64,000 bases of DNA from an uncultured bacterium (GTDB lineage Bacteria; Bacillota; Clostridia; Lachnospirales; Lachnospiraceae): positions 1 to 64,000 of the forward strand of contig CANRWP010000005.1 of NCBI GenBank assembly GCA_947643595.1, written 5' to 3'. The notes below the pieces were generated by a model that worked only from the letters and a program-made list of their open reading frames with translations, had not been told where the DNA came from and did no database searches. The translations under genes were made by a program, and so were the position numbers. Positions 36,653 through 45,655 of this stretch are shown in pieces (the stretch's first letter is position 1; the number at the start of each line of letters is the position of its first letter).

Positions 36653-37954
36653 ATGACAAAAAAAAGAACAGACAATAAAAAAACGGTGCGGAGCACCTGG
36701 TATAAACTGGACCTGTCGGCGATCGTCTATCCCACGCTGCAGCGGCGGGACTTCTCCTCGGTGTACAGACTTTCCGTCATACTGAAGGAACCCGTAAAAC
36801 CGGATATTCTGCAGAAAGCCGTCGACAGGACACTGCCCCGCTTTCCGACTTACAAATCGGCGATCCGCAAGGGCCTGTTCTGGCGCTATCTGGAGCCCAA
36901 CAACAGACCCGGACCTTTCGTGCAGCGGGATATCAACAATCCCTGTATGCCCATGCCCTTCAAGGCAAACAACCGTTATCTTTTGCGTGTCTACTATTAT
37001 GACCGCAGAATTTCCCTGGAGGCACATCACTCTCTCGGAGACGGCACCGGCGGCATGTATCTTCTGCAGACCATCACCGCCGAATATCTGAGACTTCTGG
37101 GGGCCTCCATAGCCTGCGGCGGTTTTGTGCTGGACATCCGCCAGGCGCCCGATCCGGGAGAGCTGGAGGATGCCTACATGCGCTACGCGAGCGCGCAGGT
37201 GAGACCGCCCCGCCCCAGCGAAAAAACGTACCGGGTGCGCGGCACGAAAGAACCCTTTTATACACTGAATATCGTGAACGGCATCCTCTCCTCCTCCGAG
37301 GTCAAAAAAGTGGCGAAGACATACCATGTCACCATCACGGAATACCTGAACGCCGTACTGCTCCACGCCCTCCTGGAGAAACAAAAGAGTGAAAATCCCT
37401 ACCGCCTTCTGCCGGTCAGGATCGCCATGCCGGTCAACCTGCGGCGGTTTTTCCCTTCCAAAACGCTGCGGAATTTCATCACGATGATCTACCCTTCCAT
37501 CGACCCGCGGCTGGGAGAATACCGCTTTGAGGAGATCGTTCTCCATGTCCATAATTATATGCAGTATTATATCAATGAGAAGTTTCTGAGAGGAGATATC
37601 ACCACCAACGCGGCCACCCAGCGGAATCCTTTTATCCGGATCGTCCCTCTTTTTCTGAAGGACTTTGTCGTGCGTCTCTTCTACACCAGAGTGCAGGACA
37701 AAAACTCCTCCGCCGGTCTCACTAACATGGGAGCCCTGAAAGTGCCGGAGGATATGGCACCGTATCTGGAGCGCTTTGACATCTGCATGGGACAGCCCTT
37801 TTCGAGTCGGACCAACTGCGCTATCATCAGCTTTCAGGACACCCTGACCATCGGTTTTGCCAGCAGCATCAAGGAGGCCGACGTGGAACGGTACTTTTTC
37901 CAAAAACTGGTGCGGGACGGTATCCATGTGAAAATAGAAAGCAACCGAAAATAA
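36653..37954 (+). CDS. Condensation-fold acyltransferase (alcohol acetyltransferase/PapA-like)
   Basis: 433 residues. The active-site motif HHxxxDG is present as HHSLGDG at residues 125-131, and a central strand and helix pattern (ITEYLNAVLLHALLEKQ, RIAMPVNLRRFFP) is that of the chloramphenicol acetyltransferase/NRPS condensation superfamily. Members transfer acyl groups from CoA or carrier proteins to alcohols or amines. No carrier protein is nearby. The DUF6320 gene follows after 28 bases, and the HSL-type hydrolase is divergent. Acceptor and donor unknown. The ribosome site (GGAG 12 bases before the ATG) is weak. Confidence 0.8.
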   Translation: MTKKRTDNKKTVRSTWYKLDLSAIVYPTLQRRDFSSVYRLSVILKEPVKPDILQKAVDRTLPRFPTYKSAIRKGLFWRYLEPNNRPGPFVQRDINNPCMPMPFKANNRYLLRVYYYDRRISLEAHHSLGDGTGGMYLLQTITAEYLRLLGASIACGGFVLDIRQAPDPGELEDAYMRYASAQVRPPRPSEKTYRVRGTKEPFYTLNIVNGILSSSEVKKVAKTYHVTITEYLNAVLLHALLEKQKSENPYRLLPVRIAMPVNLRRFFPSKTLRNFITMIYPSIDPRLGEYRFEEIVLHVHNYMQYYINEKFLRGDITTNAATQRNPFIRIVPLFLKDFVVRLFYTRVQDKNSSAGLTNMGALKVPEDMAPYLERFDICMGQPFSSRTNCAIISFQDTLTIGFASSIKEADVERYFFQKLVRDGIHVKIESNRK

Positions 37955-37982
37955 AAGAACCGAAAAAGAAAGGTAATAGATT

Positions 37983-38687
37983 ATGTCATACTGTGTACAC
38001 TGTGGAGTAGAACTGGATCCCTCTCTGAGAAAATGCCCCATGTGCAACACCATTGTGCTGGATCCCAACAATATCCCCTGGTCTGAGGCCTCCTCCCCCT
38101 ATCCGGACAGAAGAGGGAAAGTCGAGCCCGCCCGCAGAAAGGACGCCGCGATCTTTGTCAGCGTCCTTCTCCTCACGATCAGCATCACCTGCGGTCTGTT
38201 GAACAGACTGGTCTTCTCCAGAAATCTCTGGTCTCTTCTCGTGATCGGTTTTTGTCTGGTTGTCTGGGTGATCTGCATTCCTTTCATCTTCTACAGAAAG
38301 CTGTCCCCCTACCTCGCCGTTTTTCTGGACGGACTGGCAGTCTCTTTCTATCTGTACCTGATCTCCCGTCTGACCGGTTCCACGGACTGGCTCCGCTATT
38401 TAGGGCTTCCCATCACCGCCCTGTTTACTTTTTTGTTTGAACTGTTTATGCTGTTCACTCTGAAGGTCAACCGCTCCTTCTTCTCGGTGACGCTCTATAT
38501 CTTCTCCCTGATCTCCTTATCCTGCATCGGCATCGAACTGCTGTGCCGCAACTTCCTGGAGGATCCGATGCGCCTCACCTGGTCCGCCATCGTGCTGACG
38601 GTCTGCGTGGTCTTTATCATCGCCATCGTCACGATCCTGCTTCTGCCCAGAGTGCGGGAGGAGGCGAGAAGAAGGCTGCATTTTTAG
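37983..38687 (+). CDS. DUF6320 membrane protein with zinc ribbon
   Basis: 234 residues; SD AGAAAGGTAATAGATT. An N-terminal zinc ribbon has C4, C7, C18 and C21 (CVHCG...CPMC), followed by six to seven hydrophobic helices from residue 55 to 225 separated by very short loops. The pattern and the neighbour (a condensation-fold acyltransferase) agree with the DUF6320 family in Lachnospiraceae. It may supply a membrane platform or export route for the acylated product; this is inference only. Converges with DUF4125 with 6 bases between stops. Confidence 0.75.
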   Translation: MSYCVHCGVELDPSLRKCPMCNTIVLDPNNIPWSEASSPYPDRRGKVEPARRKDAAIFVSVLLLTISITCGLLNRLVFSRNLWSLLVIGFCLVVWVICIPFIFYRKLSPYLAVFLDGLAVSFYLYLISRLTGSTDWLRYLGLPITALFTFLFELFMLFTLKVNRSFFSVTLYIFSLISLSCIGIELLCRNFLEDPMRLTWSAIVLTVCVVFIIAIVTILLLPRVREEARRRLHF

Positions 38688-38693
38688 CACTTC

Positions 38694-39332
38694 TCAGATC
38701 TTTATCTCCCCGTGCTTTCTCTCCGCCTCATCCAGGCTCTCATACCCGTAAAACCTCGTCTCATTGGCTATGATCTCTTTCAGAGTATTCTCGCCCTGGG
38801 CATAAGCCTCCTTCGTTTCCTGATAGATCAGATCCCTCGTCCTCTCGGAATAGGACATCAGCTCACAGCGCAGATAGCTCTCCGTGGAAGACCCCGCCGC
38901 GGGATCATCCTCCCCGGTGGTGGCCACGCGCCCGCGCTCTCTGATGTTCGGGTAGTGCTCCGCCATACAGGCGTCCCACTCCATATGGATCTTCACGATC
39001 TCCTCGACCTTCTCCCGGCTCTCGTCGGAGATCTCCGGCAGATACTGCTTCACATTCTCATACTCCTCGGGATAGGTGGTCTCCATCATGCGGGCGTACT
39101 TCTGCCACAGCAGGTTGTCGCCGTTCTCGATCGCCCTGACGCAGTCCGCCCTGTAACTCTCCAGCACCTCCTCCGAGTACGCCAGCCACTGGCTCATCCG
39201 CATCTTGAAGAACGTGTCCGGATTGTCCTGGCAGGAAGCCCTGCCGCCGGTATTGTACACATGCTGGAACATATCCCACTCCAACTGCGTGATCTCAAAG
39301 ACAAGCTGTTCCTTTTTCCCTAACTCCGCCAT
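38694..39332 (-). CDS. DUF4125 family protein
   Basis: 212 residues, wholly soluble and alpha-helical in appearance. It begins KKEQLVFEITQLEWDMFQHVYNTGG (7-30) and keeps the QDNPDTFFKMRMSQW block, features of the DUF4125 family. The gene starts one base after the stop of the SEC-C gene, so both are translated together. No catalytic motif is recognised. Function unknown; the pairing with a SEC-C protein suggests a housekeeping or stress role, by inference. Confidence 0.8.
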   Translation of the reverse strand: MAELGKKEQLVFEITQLEWDMFQHVYNTGGRASCQDNPDTFFKMRMSQWLAYSEEVLESYRADCVRAIENGDNLLWQKYARMMETTYPEEYENVKQYLPEISDESREKVEEIVKIHMEWDACMAEHYPNIRERGRVATTGEDDPAAGSSTESYLRCELMSYSERTRDLIYQETKEAYAQGENTLKEIIANETRFYGYESLDEAERKHGEIKI

Positions 39333-39333
39333 C

Positions 39334-39840
39334 TCATTTTCCTCTCCCGCAGCACTTCTTATACTTCTTACCGCTGCCGCAGGGACAGGGATCGTTCGGA
39401 TATATCTTGTCCTCCTTCACGACCGTCGTGGAAGACTTCTGCTCCTTGTACAGCTCTTTTCTTCTCTCCTCGTCAAAGATCGGCTCCCACTCCTCCAGAT
39501 TGTAGAGCCAGTCAGCTCCCGCCGCCACCATGTTCTTGTACAGCAGCTCCTTCTCAAAGCCGAGATTGACCACCGTATCCTCCTCCATCTCCTCGATGGG
39601 GTTCTTCTCCTTCAGGCTGTCGTTGATGCCGTCCAGAAAACCGGTCATGGTCATTATGGTCACGTCATACCTCTCCGCCAGCTCCTTGACCGTACCGGTC
39701 ACCACCTCGTCCGGGTTTTTCAGAAGCTGCGCGTATATCCCTTTCTCATCCTCAAAATACTGGTTCCACAGTCTCTGCAGATCTCCCTTGTTTGCTGTCT
39801 CCGAATACGCGGCGTCACGCCATTTTTTCAATAAAGCCAT
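39334..39840 (-). CDS. SEC-C zinc-motif protein
   Basis: 168 residues ending in the SEC-C metal-binding motif [17 protein letters not shown], the same zinc knuckle found at the SecA C-terminus. Residues 1-140 are mostly helical with a [18 protein letters not shown] segment and resemble a short DUF1186/YecA-like helical domain only loosely. SD GTAAGGAGTAAAATAGT. A 14-base palindrome ATGCCGATCGGCAT (39883-39896) lies 43 bases upstream, between it and the HAD gene. Confidence 0.8.
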   Translation of the reverse strand: MALLKKWRDAAYSETANKGDLQRLWNQYFEDEKGIYAQLLKNPDEVVTGTVKELAERYDVTIMTMTGFLDGINDSLKEKNPIEEMEEDTVVNLGFEKELLYKNMVAAGADWLYNLEEWEPIFDEERRKELYKEQKSSTTVVKEDKIYPNDPCPCGSGKKYKKCCGRGK

Positions 39841-39906
39841 ACTATTTTACTCCTTACTTTTGTTCTTTCTATCTCCTTTTAAATGCCGATCGGCATAGGA
39901 TTCGCC

Positions 39907-40515
39907 TCAGTCCGTGCGCACGCCAAGCGCCGCCAGTTCCTTCACCGCCTGTCCCCTGTCCTGAAACAGGATCGTATGGATGCCCATCTCCCCGGCCGTC
40001 ACAAGATTTTTTTCCGTGTCGTCGAGAAATACGCATTCCTCGGCTTTCAATCCATATCTGTTCAACAGCAGCTCATAGATCGCCGCATCCGGTTTGATCA
40101 CTTTATCCCGATAGGATAAAATGCCGCCGTCCATATATTCCAGGAAATCCAGCGCATCCGCGCACTCCGTATGGGCTTTGCGGCTGAAATTGGAGAGGTA
40201 ATAGCAGCCGTATCCCGCTTTCCGCAGGCTCTTTACCCAAGGGATGGCATATTCTCTCTTCACCACCATACCGTGCACATTCGCAAAGATCCGGCGCAGC
40301 TGCTCCTCCAGGGAAGGATCATTTCTGACAAACCCATCCACCAGTTCCTCATCGCTCCAGACTCCCCTGTCCACTTCATCCCAGACAGAACTTTTCACCG
40401 TGGCTTCCGCCAGCCTCTCCAGCGTCTCTCCCTCATACCCGAACCCGATAAAGAAATCTCTCCAGCAGAAATCCGCCAGCACATTGCCGATATCAAATAT
40501 AATATTTTTCACCAT
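39907..40515 (-). CDS. HAD-superfamily phosphatase
   Basis: 202 residues from the ATG at 40515 (AAAGGA ten bases before; an in-frame TTG at 40521 is less good). Motif I FDIGNVLADF contains the nucleophilic Asp8, motif II is near LSNFS (residues 113-117), the conserved Lys is in DKVIKPD and motif III is in FLDDTEKN. This is the HAD-IA, YihX-like group that removes phosphate from sugar or nucleotide phosphates. The gene follows purA by 21 bases, hinting at a nucleotide-linked role, which is inference. Confidence 0.9.
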   Translation of the reverse strand: MVKNIIFDIGNVLADFCWRDFFIGFGYEGETLERLAEATVKSSVWDEVDRGVWSDEELVDGFVRNDPSLEEQLRRIFANVHGMVVKREYAIPWVKSLRKAGYGCYYLSNFSRKAHTECADALDFLEYMDGGILSYRDKVIKPDAAIYELLLNRYGLKAEECVFLDDTEKNLVTAGEMGIHTILFQDRGQAVKELAALGVRTD

Positions 40516-40536
40516 AAACAATCTGTCCTTTTTCGT

Positions 40537-41826
40537 CTATTTTAAAGAACTTTCCCGATAAATGATATCCTCTCTTCCCGGACCGTTGCTGACCATTGTG
40601 ATCGGATATTCGATCTGTTCTTCGATAAACTCGATATATTTTCTGCAGTTCTCCGGCAGATCCCCGTACTTTTTGATCCCGCGGATATCGCTCTTCCAGC
40701 CGGGCAACGTCTTTAAGATCGGCTTTGCCTTCTCCAGTTTGCAGGTCACAGGGAAGTCGGTCGTGATCTCCCCATCGATCTCGTAGCCCACGCAGACCGG
40801 GATCTCGTCCAGATATCCCAGCACATCCAGCACCGTGAACGCCACATCCGTCGTCCCCTGCAGACGACAGCCGTACTTGGACGCCACACAGTCAAACCAG
40901 CCCATTCTTCTGGGCCGCCCCGTGGTCGCGCCGTACTCTCCTCCGTCTCCGCCCCGGCGTCTCAGCTCATCCGCCTCTTCCCCGAATATCTCGGAGACGA
41001 AAGCGCCGGCCCCCACCGCGGAAGAATAGGCCTTGCATACCGTCACGATCTGTTTGATCTCATAGGGCGGGATCCCCGCACCGATAGCGCCATAGGCCGC
41101 CAGAGTGGAGGAACTTGTCACCATGGGATAGATGCCATGGTCCGTATCTTTCAGTGTCCCGAGCTGCCCTTCCAGCAGGATAGTCTTCCCCTCCTTCAGC
41201 GCCCTGTGCAGATACAAGGACACGTCGCAGACATAGGGTTCCACCATCTCCCTGTATTCCCGCAGCGTGGAGAGCAGTTCTCCCGGCTGCAAAAGCGGTT
41301 TGTGATACAGATGCTCCAATGTCACATTTTTCAGTGCGCAGACTTTCTCCAGCTTGTCCCGAAGCAGCTCTTCATCAAACAGATCGCTGACCTGAATGCC
41401 GATCTTCGCGTACTTGTCGGAATAGAAAGGCGCAATGCCGGACTTTGTGGAGCCGAAGGACTTTCCTCCCAGCCTCTCCTCCTCATACTGGTCGAACAGA
41501 ATGTGGTAGGGCATCACGATCTGCGCCCTGTCGGAGACCAACAGTTTCGGGGCGGGTACTCCTTTCTCCGTGATAGATTTCACTTCTTTAAAGAGCACGG
41601 GAATATTCAGTGCCACACCGTTTCCGATGATGCTTGTGGTATGTCCGTAGAACACCCCGGAAGGCAGCGTGTGCAGTGCAAATTTACCATATTCGTTCAC
41701 GATCGTATGTCCCGCGTTTGCACCTCCCTGAAAGCGGACGATGATATCCGCATTCTCCGCCAGCATATCGGTAATTTTGCCTTTTCCCTCATCTCCCCAG
41801 TTTGCTCCTACAACCGCTTTAACCAT
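40537..41826 (-). CDS. purA: Adenylosuccinate synthase
   Basis: 429 residues. Uses GTP to join IMP and aspartate. The N-terminal loop GANWGDEGKGKITD (7-20), the GHTIVN strand, the VTSSSTLAAYGAIGAGIPP-like IMP site and the GRPRRMGWFD block near 300 are intact. Preceded by GGAGGAAAGAC. Lies 16 bases after purB; the two enzymes act in sequence from IMP to AMP. Confidence 0.97.
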   Translation of the reverse strand: MVKAVVGANWGDEGKGKITDMLAENADIIVRFQGGANAGHTIVNEYGKFALHTLPSGVFYGHTTSIIGNGVALNIPVLFKEVKSITEKGVPAPKLLVSDRAQIVMPYHILFDQYEEERLGGKSFGSTKSGIAPFYSDKYAKIGIQVSDLFDEELLRDKLEKVCALKNVTLEHLYHKPLLQPGELLSTLREYREMVEPYVCDVSLYLHRALKEGKTILLEGQLGTLKDTDHGIYPMVTSSSTLAAYGAIGAGIPPYEIKQIVTVCKAYSSAVGAGAFVSEIFGEEADELRRRGGDGGEYGATTGRPRRMGWFDCVASKYGCRLQGTTDVAFTVLDVLGYLDEIPVCVGYEIDGEITTDFPVTCKLEKAKPILKTLPGWKSDIRGIKKYGDLPENCRKYIEFIEEQIEYPITMVSNGPGREDIIYRESSLK

Positions 41827-41842
41827 GTCTTTCCTCCATCTT

Positions 41843-43276
41843 TTATACGTTAATTTCTGCTTTCATTCCCAGCAGTTCTCTGTTCTCCTCCATGATCGGA
41901 AGTACCACATCGCTCAGGAAAGCATCCACCTGCTGCGGTGCCCTTCCGATGTATCCGGACGGATCCATACAGGCTTCCAGCTCTTCTTTTGTCAGACCGA
42001 AAGTCTCGTCCGCCGCGATCAGATCGAGCAGATTGTTCTCGCCGCCCTCCATCTTTACGTTCTTTCCCGCTTCCATGGAAAGCTGACGGATCTTCTCGTG
42101 GATCTCCTGTCTGTCGCCCCCCGCCTTCACCGCGTCCATCATAATATTCTCAGTCGCCATAAAAGGCAGTTCGCTCATCAGACGCTTCCCGATCACTTTC
42201 GGGTAAACCACCAGGCCGTCCACCACGTTCAGGCACAGATCCAGCACCCCGTCGATCGCCAGAAACGCCTCCGGGATCGAAAGCCGCTTGTTGGCGGAAT
42301 CGTCCAACGTCCTCTCAAACCACTGGGTGGCGGAAGTCATCGCCGGATTCATAGCCTCCACCATCACATATCTGGAGAGGGAAGCGATCCGCTCGCTGCG
42401 CATCGGATTCCTCTTGTAGGCCATCGCGGAAGATCCTATCTGGTTTTTCTCAAAAGGCTCCTCCACCTCCTTCAGGTGCTGCAGCAGTCTGATGTCGTTG
42501 CTCATCTTGTGGGCGGACGCCGCGATCCCGGCGAGCACATTGCAGACTCTCGTATCCACCTTTCTGGAGTAGGTCTGTCCGGACACCGGATAGCATTCCT
42601 TAAAGCCCATCTTCCTCGCGATCATCGGATCGATCATGTCTATGATCTTCTGGTCCCCGTTAAACAGCTCCATGAAGGAAGCCTGCGTGCCGGTGGTCCC
42701 CTTCGAGCCGAGCAGTTTCATCCCCTCCAGCACATGATCCAAATCCTCCAGATCCAGGCAAAACTCCTGCATCCACAGCGTCGCGCGCTTCCCCACCGTA
42801 GTCGGCTGCGCCGGCTGAAAGTGCGTAAAGGCCAGGGTTGGCAGGTCTTTATAAGTATCCGCAAACTGTGCCAGTTCATCCAAAACATTGACAAGTTTTT
42901 TCTTCACAAGGCGCAGAGCTTCGGTCATAACGATAATGTCCGTGTTATCCCCCACATAACAGGAAGTCGCCCCCAGATGAATGATGCCCTTCGCCTTCGG
43001 ACACTGCTGCCCGTAGGCATACACATGGCTCATCACATCGTGCCGAACCTTCTTTTCCCGCTCTTTCGCCACATCATAGTTGATATTGTCCGCATTCGCC
43101 TTCAGTTCGTCGATCTGCTCCTGCGTGATATCCAGTCCCAGCTCCTTCTCCGTCTCCGCCAGGGCGATCCAGAGTCTTCTCCATGTCCGGAACTTCTTGT
43201 CCGGCGAAAAAATATACTGCATCTCCTTGCTGGCGTACCGCTCCGAGAGCGGGCTCACGTATCTGTCTGTTGCCAT
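41843..43276 (-). CDS. purB: Adenylosuccinate lyase
   Basis: 477 residues from the ATG at 43276, six bases after AGGAG; an ATG two codons earlier touches the ribosome site. Fumarase/aspartase superfamily: the signature GSSAMAYKRNPMRSERI near 290, the TSCYVGDNTD region near 110 and the HFQPAQPTTVGKR region near 158. It acts twice in purine synthesis, on SAICAR and on adenylosuccinate. Between purF and purA in the cluster. Complete. Confidence 0.97.
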   Translation of the reverse strand: MATDRYVSPLSERYASKEMQYIFSPDKKFRTWRRLWIALAETEKELGLDITQEQIDELKANADNINYDVAKEREKKVRHDVMSHVYAYGQQCPKAKGIIHLGATSCYVGDNTDIIVMTEALRLVKKKLVNVLDELAQFADTYKDLPTLAFTHFQPAQPTTVGKRATLWMQEFCLDLEDLDHVLEGMKLLGSKGTTGTQASFMELFNGDQKIIDMIDPMIARKMGFKECYPVSGQTYSRKVDTRVCNVLAGIAASAHKMSNDIRLLQHLKEVEEPFEKNQIGSSAMAYKRNPMRSERIASLSRYVMVEAMNPAMTSATQWFERTLDDSANKRLSIPEAFLAIDGVLDLCLNVVDGLVVYPKVIGKRLMSELPFMATENIMMDAVKAGGDRQEIHEKIRQLSMEAGKNVKMEGGENNLLDLIAADETFGLTKEELEACMDPSGYIGRAPQQVDAFLSDVVLPIMEENRELLGMKAEINV

Positions 43277-43334
43277 CTTCATCTCCTATTCCAGTTCCGC
43301 GGAATCTCCTGCATCACATCTTATTCCGCTGTTT

Positions 43335-44783
43335 TTATGCCTCGAATTCCCCTCTGATATCCTCCTTCGGCGGTTCAATCGGATATTTCCCGGTAAAGCA
43401 GCCCTCGCAGATGCCGATGCCGCCCACCATCTCCTTCAGTCTTTCCAGCCGCAGGTACCCCAGCGTATCCGCGCCGATGACCTGCCGGATCTCCTCCGTC
43501 GTTCTGTTGTGGGCGATCAGCTGTTCCCTGGCAGGCACATCCGTCCCGAAATAGCAGGGCCACAAAAAGGGCGGAGCGCTGACCCGCATATGCACCTCCC
43601 TGGCTCCCGCATCCCGCAGCATGCGCACGATCCTGTCGGAGGTCGTTCCCCGGACGATGGAATCATCGATCATCACGATCCGCTTGCCGTCCACGGCCTC
43701 TCTGATCGCGTTCAGCTTCACCTGCACACTGTTCTCTCTGCTCTTCTGCCCCGGCTTGATAAACGTTCTGCCGATATAGGTGTTTTTTACAAAGGCCTGC
43801 CCGTAGGGGATCCCCGACTGCAGGGAATACCCGAGGGCAGCCACATTCCCGGACTCCGGCACGCCCACCACGAGATCCGCCTCCACAGGGGAGTCCATCG
43901 CCAGATATTTCCCCGAGAGGATCCTGGACTGGTAGACGCTGACGCCGTCCAGGCGGCTGTCCGGTCTCGCGAAATAAATATACTCAAAAATACATCTGCC
44001 GTGCTTCTCCGGACTGATGCACATGCTCCTGTCCGATTCGATCCCCTTTTCCGGGCTGATCGTCACGATCTCCCCCGGTTCCACATCCCGGATAAACTCT
44101 GCGTCGATCGTATCCAGCGCGCAGCTCTCCGAGGCCAGGATATAGGTGTTGTCCCGCTTCCCGATGCAGAGCGGCTTAAAACCGAAAGGATCCCTCGCCC
44201 CGATCAGCTTTCTGGGCGACATGATCACAAGGGCGTAGGCTCCCCTGATCTTCGCCATGGCGCGCGCCACAGCCTCCTCCACGGTCCTGGAGTTCAACCT
44301 CTCCCTCGCCACATGGTAGGCGATCACCTCCGAGTCGATGGTCGTCTGAAAGATCGCCCCCGTATATTCCAGTTCCCGGCGCAGCTCCGGCGCGTTCACC
44401 AGATTTCCGTTGTGGGCAAACCCCAACGTTCCCTTTACATAATTCAGCACAAGCGGCTGGGCATTCTCCCTCGTGGAGGAACCCGCCGTGGAATACCGGA
44501 CATGTCCCACACCGATATCGCCCACCAGCTTTCCCAGTTTCTTTGAACTGAAAGACTCATTAACCAGCCCCATATCCCTGCTGGAAAGAATCTTTCCCTT
44601 GGGGCCGTTCGTGTCGGAGACCGCGATGCCGCAGCTCTCCTGCCCTCTGTGCTGCAGGGAGAGAAGACCATAGTAGATCGTCTCCGCCACATTTCCGCCA
44701 TCGAAATCGTAGATGCCGAAAACACCGCATTCCTCCCGCAGCTTATCGTTTAACTCTTCCTTTACAAAAATTTCTTCCGGCAT
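43335..44783 (-). CDS. purF: Amidophosphoribosyltransferase
   Basis: 482 residues. Makes phosphoribosylamine from PRPP and glutamine, the committed step of purine synthesis. The glutaminase nucleophile is Cys19 in EECGVFGIYDF, which implies removal of an 18-residue propeptide. The PRPP motif VMIDDSIVRGTTSDRIV is near 358. Cysteines in WPCYFGTDVP and GICEGCF match the form that carries a 4Fe-4S cluster, as in Bacillus. Starts two bases after the purC stop without a strong ribosome site of its own, so it probably depends on translational coupling. Confidence 0.97.
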   Translation of the reverse strand: MPEEIFVKEELNDKLREECGVFGIYDFDGGNVAETIYYGLLSLQHRGQESCGIAVSDTNGPKGKILSSRDMGLVNESFSSKKLGKLVGDIGVGHVRYSTAGSSTRENAQPLVLNYVKGTLGFAHNGNLVNAPELRRELEYTGAIFQTTIDSEVIAYHVARERLNSRTVEEAVARAMAKIRGAYALVIMSPRKLIGARDPFGFKPLCIGKRDNTYILASESCALDTIDAEFIRDVEPGEIVTISPEKGIESDRSMCISPEKHGRCIFEYIYFARPDSRLDGVSVYQSRILSGKYLAMDSPVEADLVVGVPESGNVAALGYSLQSGIPYGQAFVKNTYIGRTFIKPGQKSRENSVQVKLNAIREAVDGKRIVMIDDSIVRGTTSDRIVRMLRDAGAREVHMRVSAPPFLWPCYFGTDVPAREQLIAHNRTTEEIRQVIGADTLGYLRLERLKEMVGGIGICEGCFTGKYPIEPPKEDIRGEFEA

Positions 44784-44785
44784 TC

Positions 44786-45490
44786 TTATAATCCCAATCT
44801 GTTGAATACTTCGTTATAGGCTTCCTCTACGTTCCCGAGATCTCTCCGGAAACGGTCTTTATCCAGTTTTTCATTGGTATGTACATCCCACAGTCTGCAG
44901 GTATCCGGACTCACCTCATCCGCCAGAATGATCTCATCATGACAGCGGCCAAACTCGATCTTAAAATCGATCAGCTTCATATCCGCCTGCAGGAAGTAGG
45001 CTTTCAGCACATCGTTGACCTTAAAAGCATACTTTTTGATCGTGTCGATCTCCTCCCAGGTCGCCAGCCCCAGCGCCACCGCAAAATAACTGTTGATCAG
45101 CGGATCGCCCAGATCATCGTTCTTATAGGAAAATTCTATGGTCGGAATCTTCAGGGCTGTGCCCTCCTCCACTCCGAGCCTTTTCGAGAAAGAACCCGCC
45201 GCCACGTTCCGAATAATCACTTCAAGCGGCACGATCTCCACCCTTTTCACAAGCGTCTCCCGGTCGCTCAGCTCTTCGACATAGTGGGTAGGCACCCCCT
45301 CCTTCTCCAGCATCTGAAACACTCTGTTCGTCATGCGGTTGTTGATAACACCCTTCCCGACAATCGTCCCTTTCTTCTCCCCGTTGAAAGCCGTCGCGTC
45401 ATCCTTGTAGTCCACGATCAGCAGGTCCTCGTTGTCGGTCCTGAATACTTTTTTGGCCTTTCCCTCATAAAGCTGCTCTAATTTTTCCAT
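44786..45490 (-). CDS. purC: SAICAR synthetase
   Basis: 234 residues from the ATG at 45490 (AGGAGGAAAGT); an upstream in-frame extension of 19 codons is probably untranslated leader. Adds aspartate to CAIR with ATP. Motifs [10 protein letters not shown] (6-15), FKIEFGR near 145-151 and [14 protein letters not shown]. First gene of the purC-purF-purB-purA operon. Confidence 0.97.
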   Translation of the reverse strand: MEKLEQLYEGKAKKVFRTDNEDLLIVDYKDDATAFNGEKKGTIVGKGVINNRMTNRVFQMLEKEGVPTHYVEELSDRETLVKRVEIVPLEVIIRNVAAGSFSKRLGVEEGTALKIPTIEFSYKNDDLGDPLINSYFAVALGLATWEEIDTIKKYAFKVNDVLKAYFLQADMKLIDFKIEFGRCHDEIILADEVSPDTCRLWDVHTNEKLDKDRFRRDLGNVEEAYNEVFNRLGL

Positions 45491-45552
45491 ACTTTCCTCC
45501 TGATTCCGGGTCTGGTCTGCCGCCATCCCAAATTTCCTGTTACCCATTCTTT

Positions 45553-45581
45553 ATCATAACGCATGAGACAAGTTATTGCAA
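45553..45581 (-). promoter_or_regulatory. purC: Promoter of the purC operon
   Basis: TTGCAA (45576-45581) and TATGAT (45553-45558), 17-base spacer, on the minus strand, 62 bases before the purC start. No purine riboswitch or PurR box was recognised in this short leader, so regulation is unclear. Confidence 0.65.
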
Positions 45582-45603
45582 TCGTCGTTATGCCTAAAAT
45601 TGA

Positions 45604-45635
45604 ATACCCTGCCATCTTCTCAAACAGCAGGGCAT
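45604..45635 (-). terminator. Terminator after the amino acid ABC operon
   Basis: ATGCCCTGC and GCAGGGTAT (minus strand) form a 9-pair stem with a 14-base loop, followed by TCAATTTTAG. It lies 20 bases beyond the stop of the ATPase gene and upstream of the purC promoter, insulating the two operons. Confidence 0.6.
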
Positions 45636-45655
45636 TTCCAATCTCTGTATTTCTG

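Noticed and set aside
39883-39896. 14-base palindrome ATGCCGATCGGCAT before the SEC-C gene as an operator
   Set aside because: It lies between two genes without a promoter that I could align with it, so I do not claim a regulatory role.
41741-43357. A 538-codon plus-strand frame opposite purB, and similar long frames opposite purF, DUF5717 and the ABC exporter
   Set aside because: GC-rich codon bias leaves open antisense frames. They lack ribosome sites and family motifs, while the opposite strand carries complete known genes.
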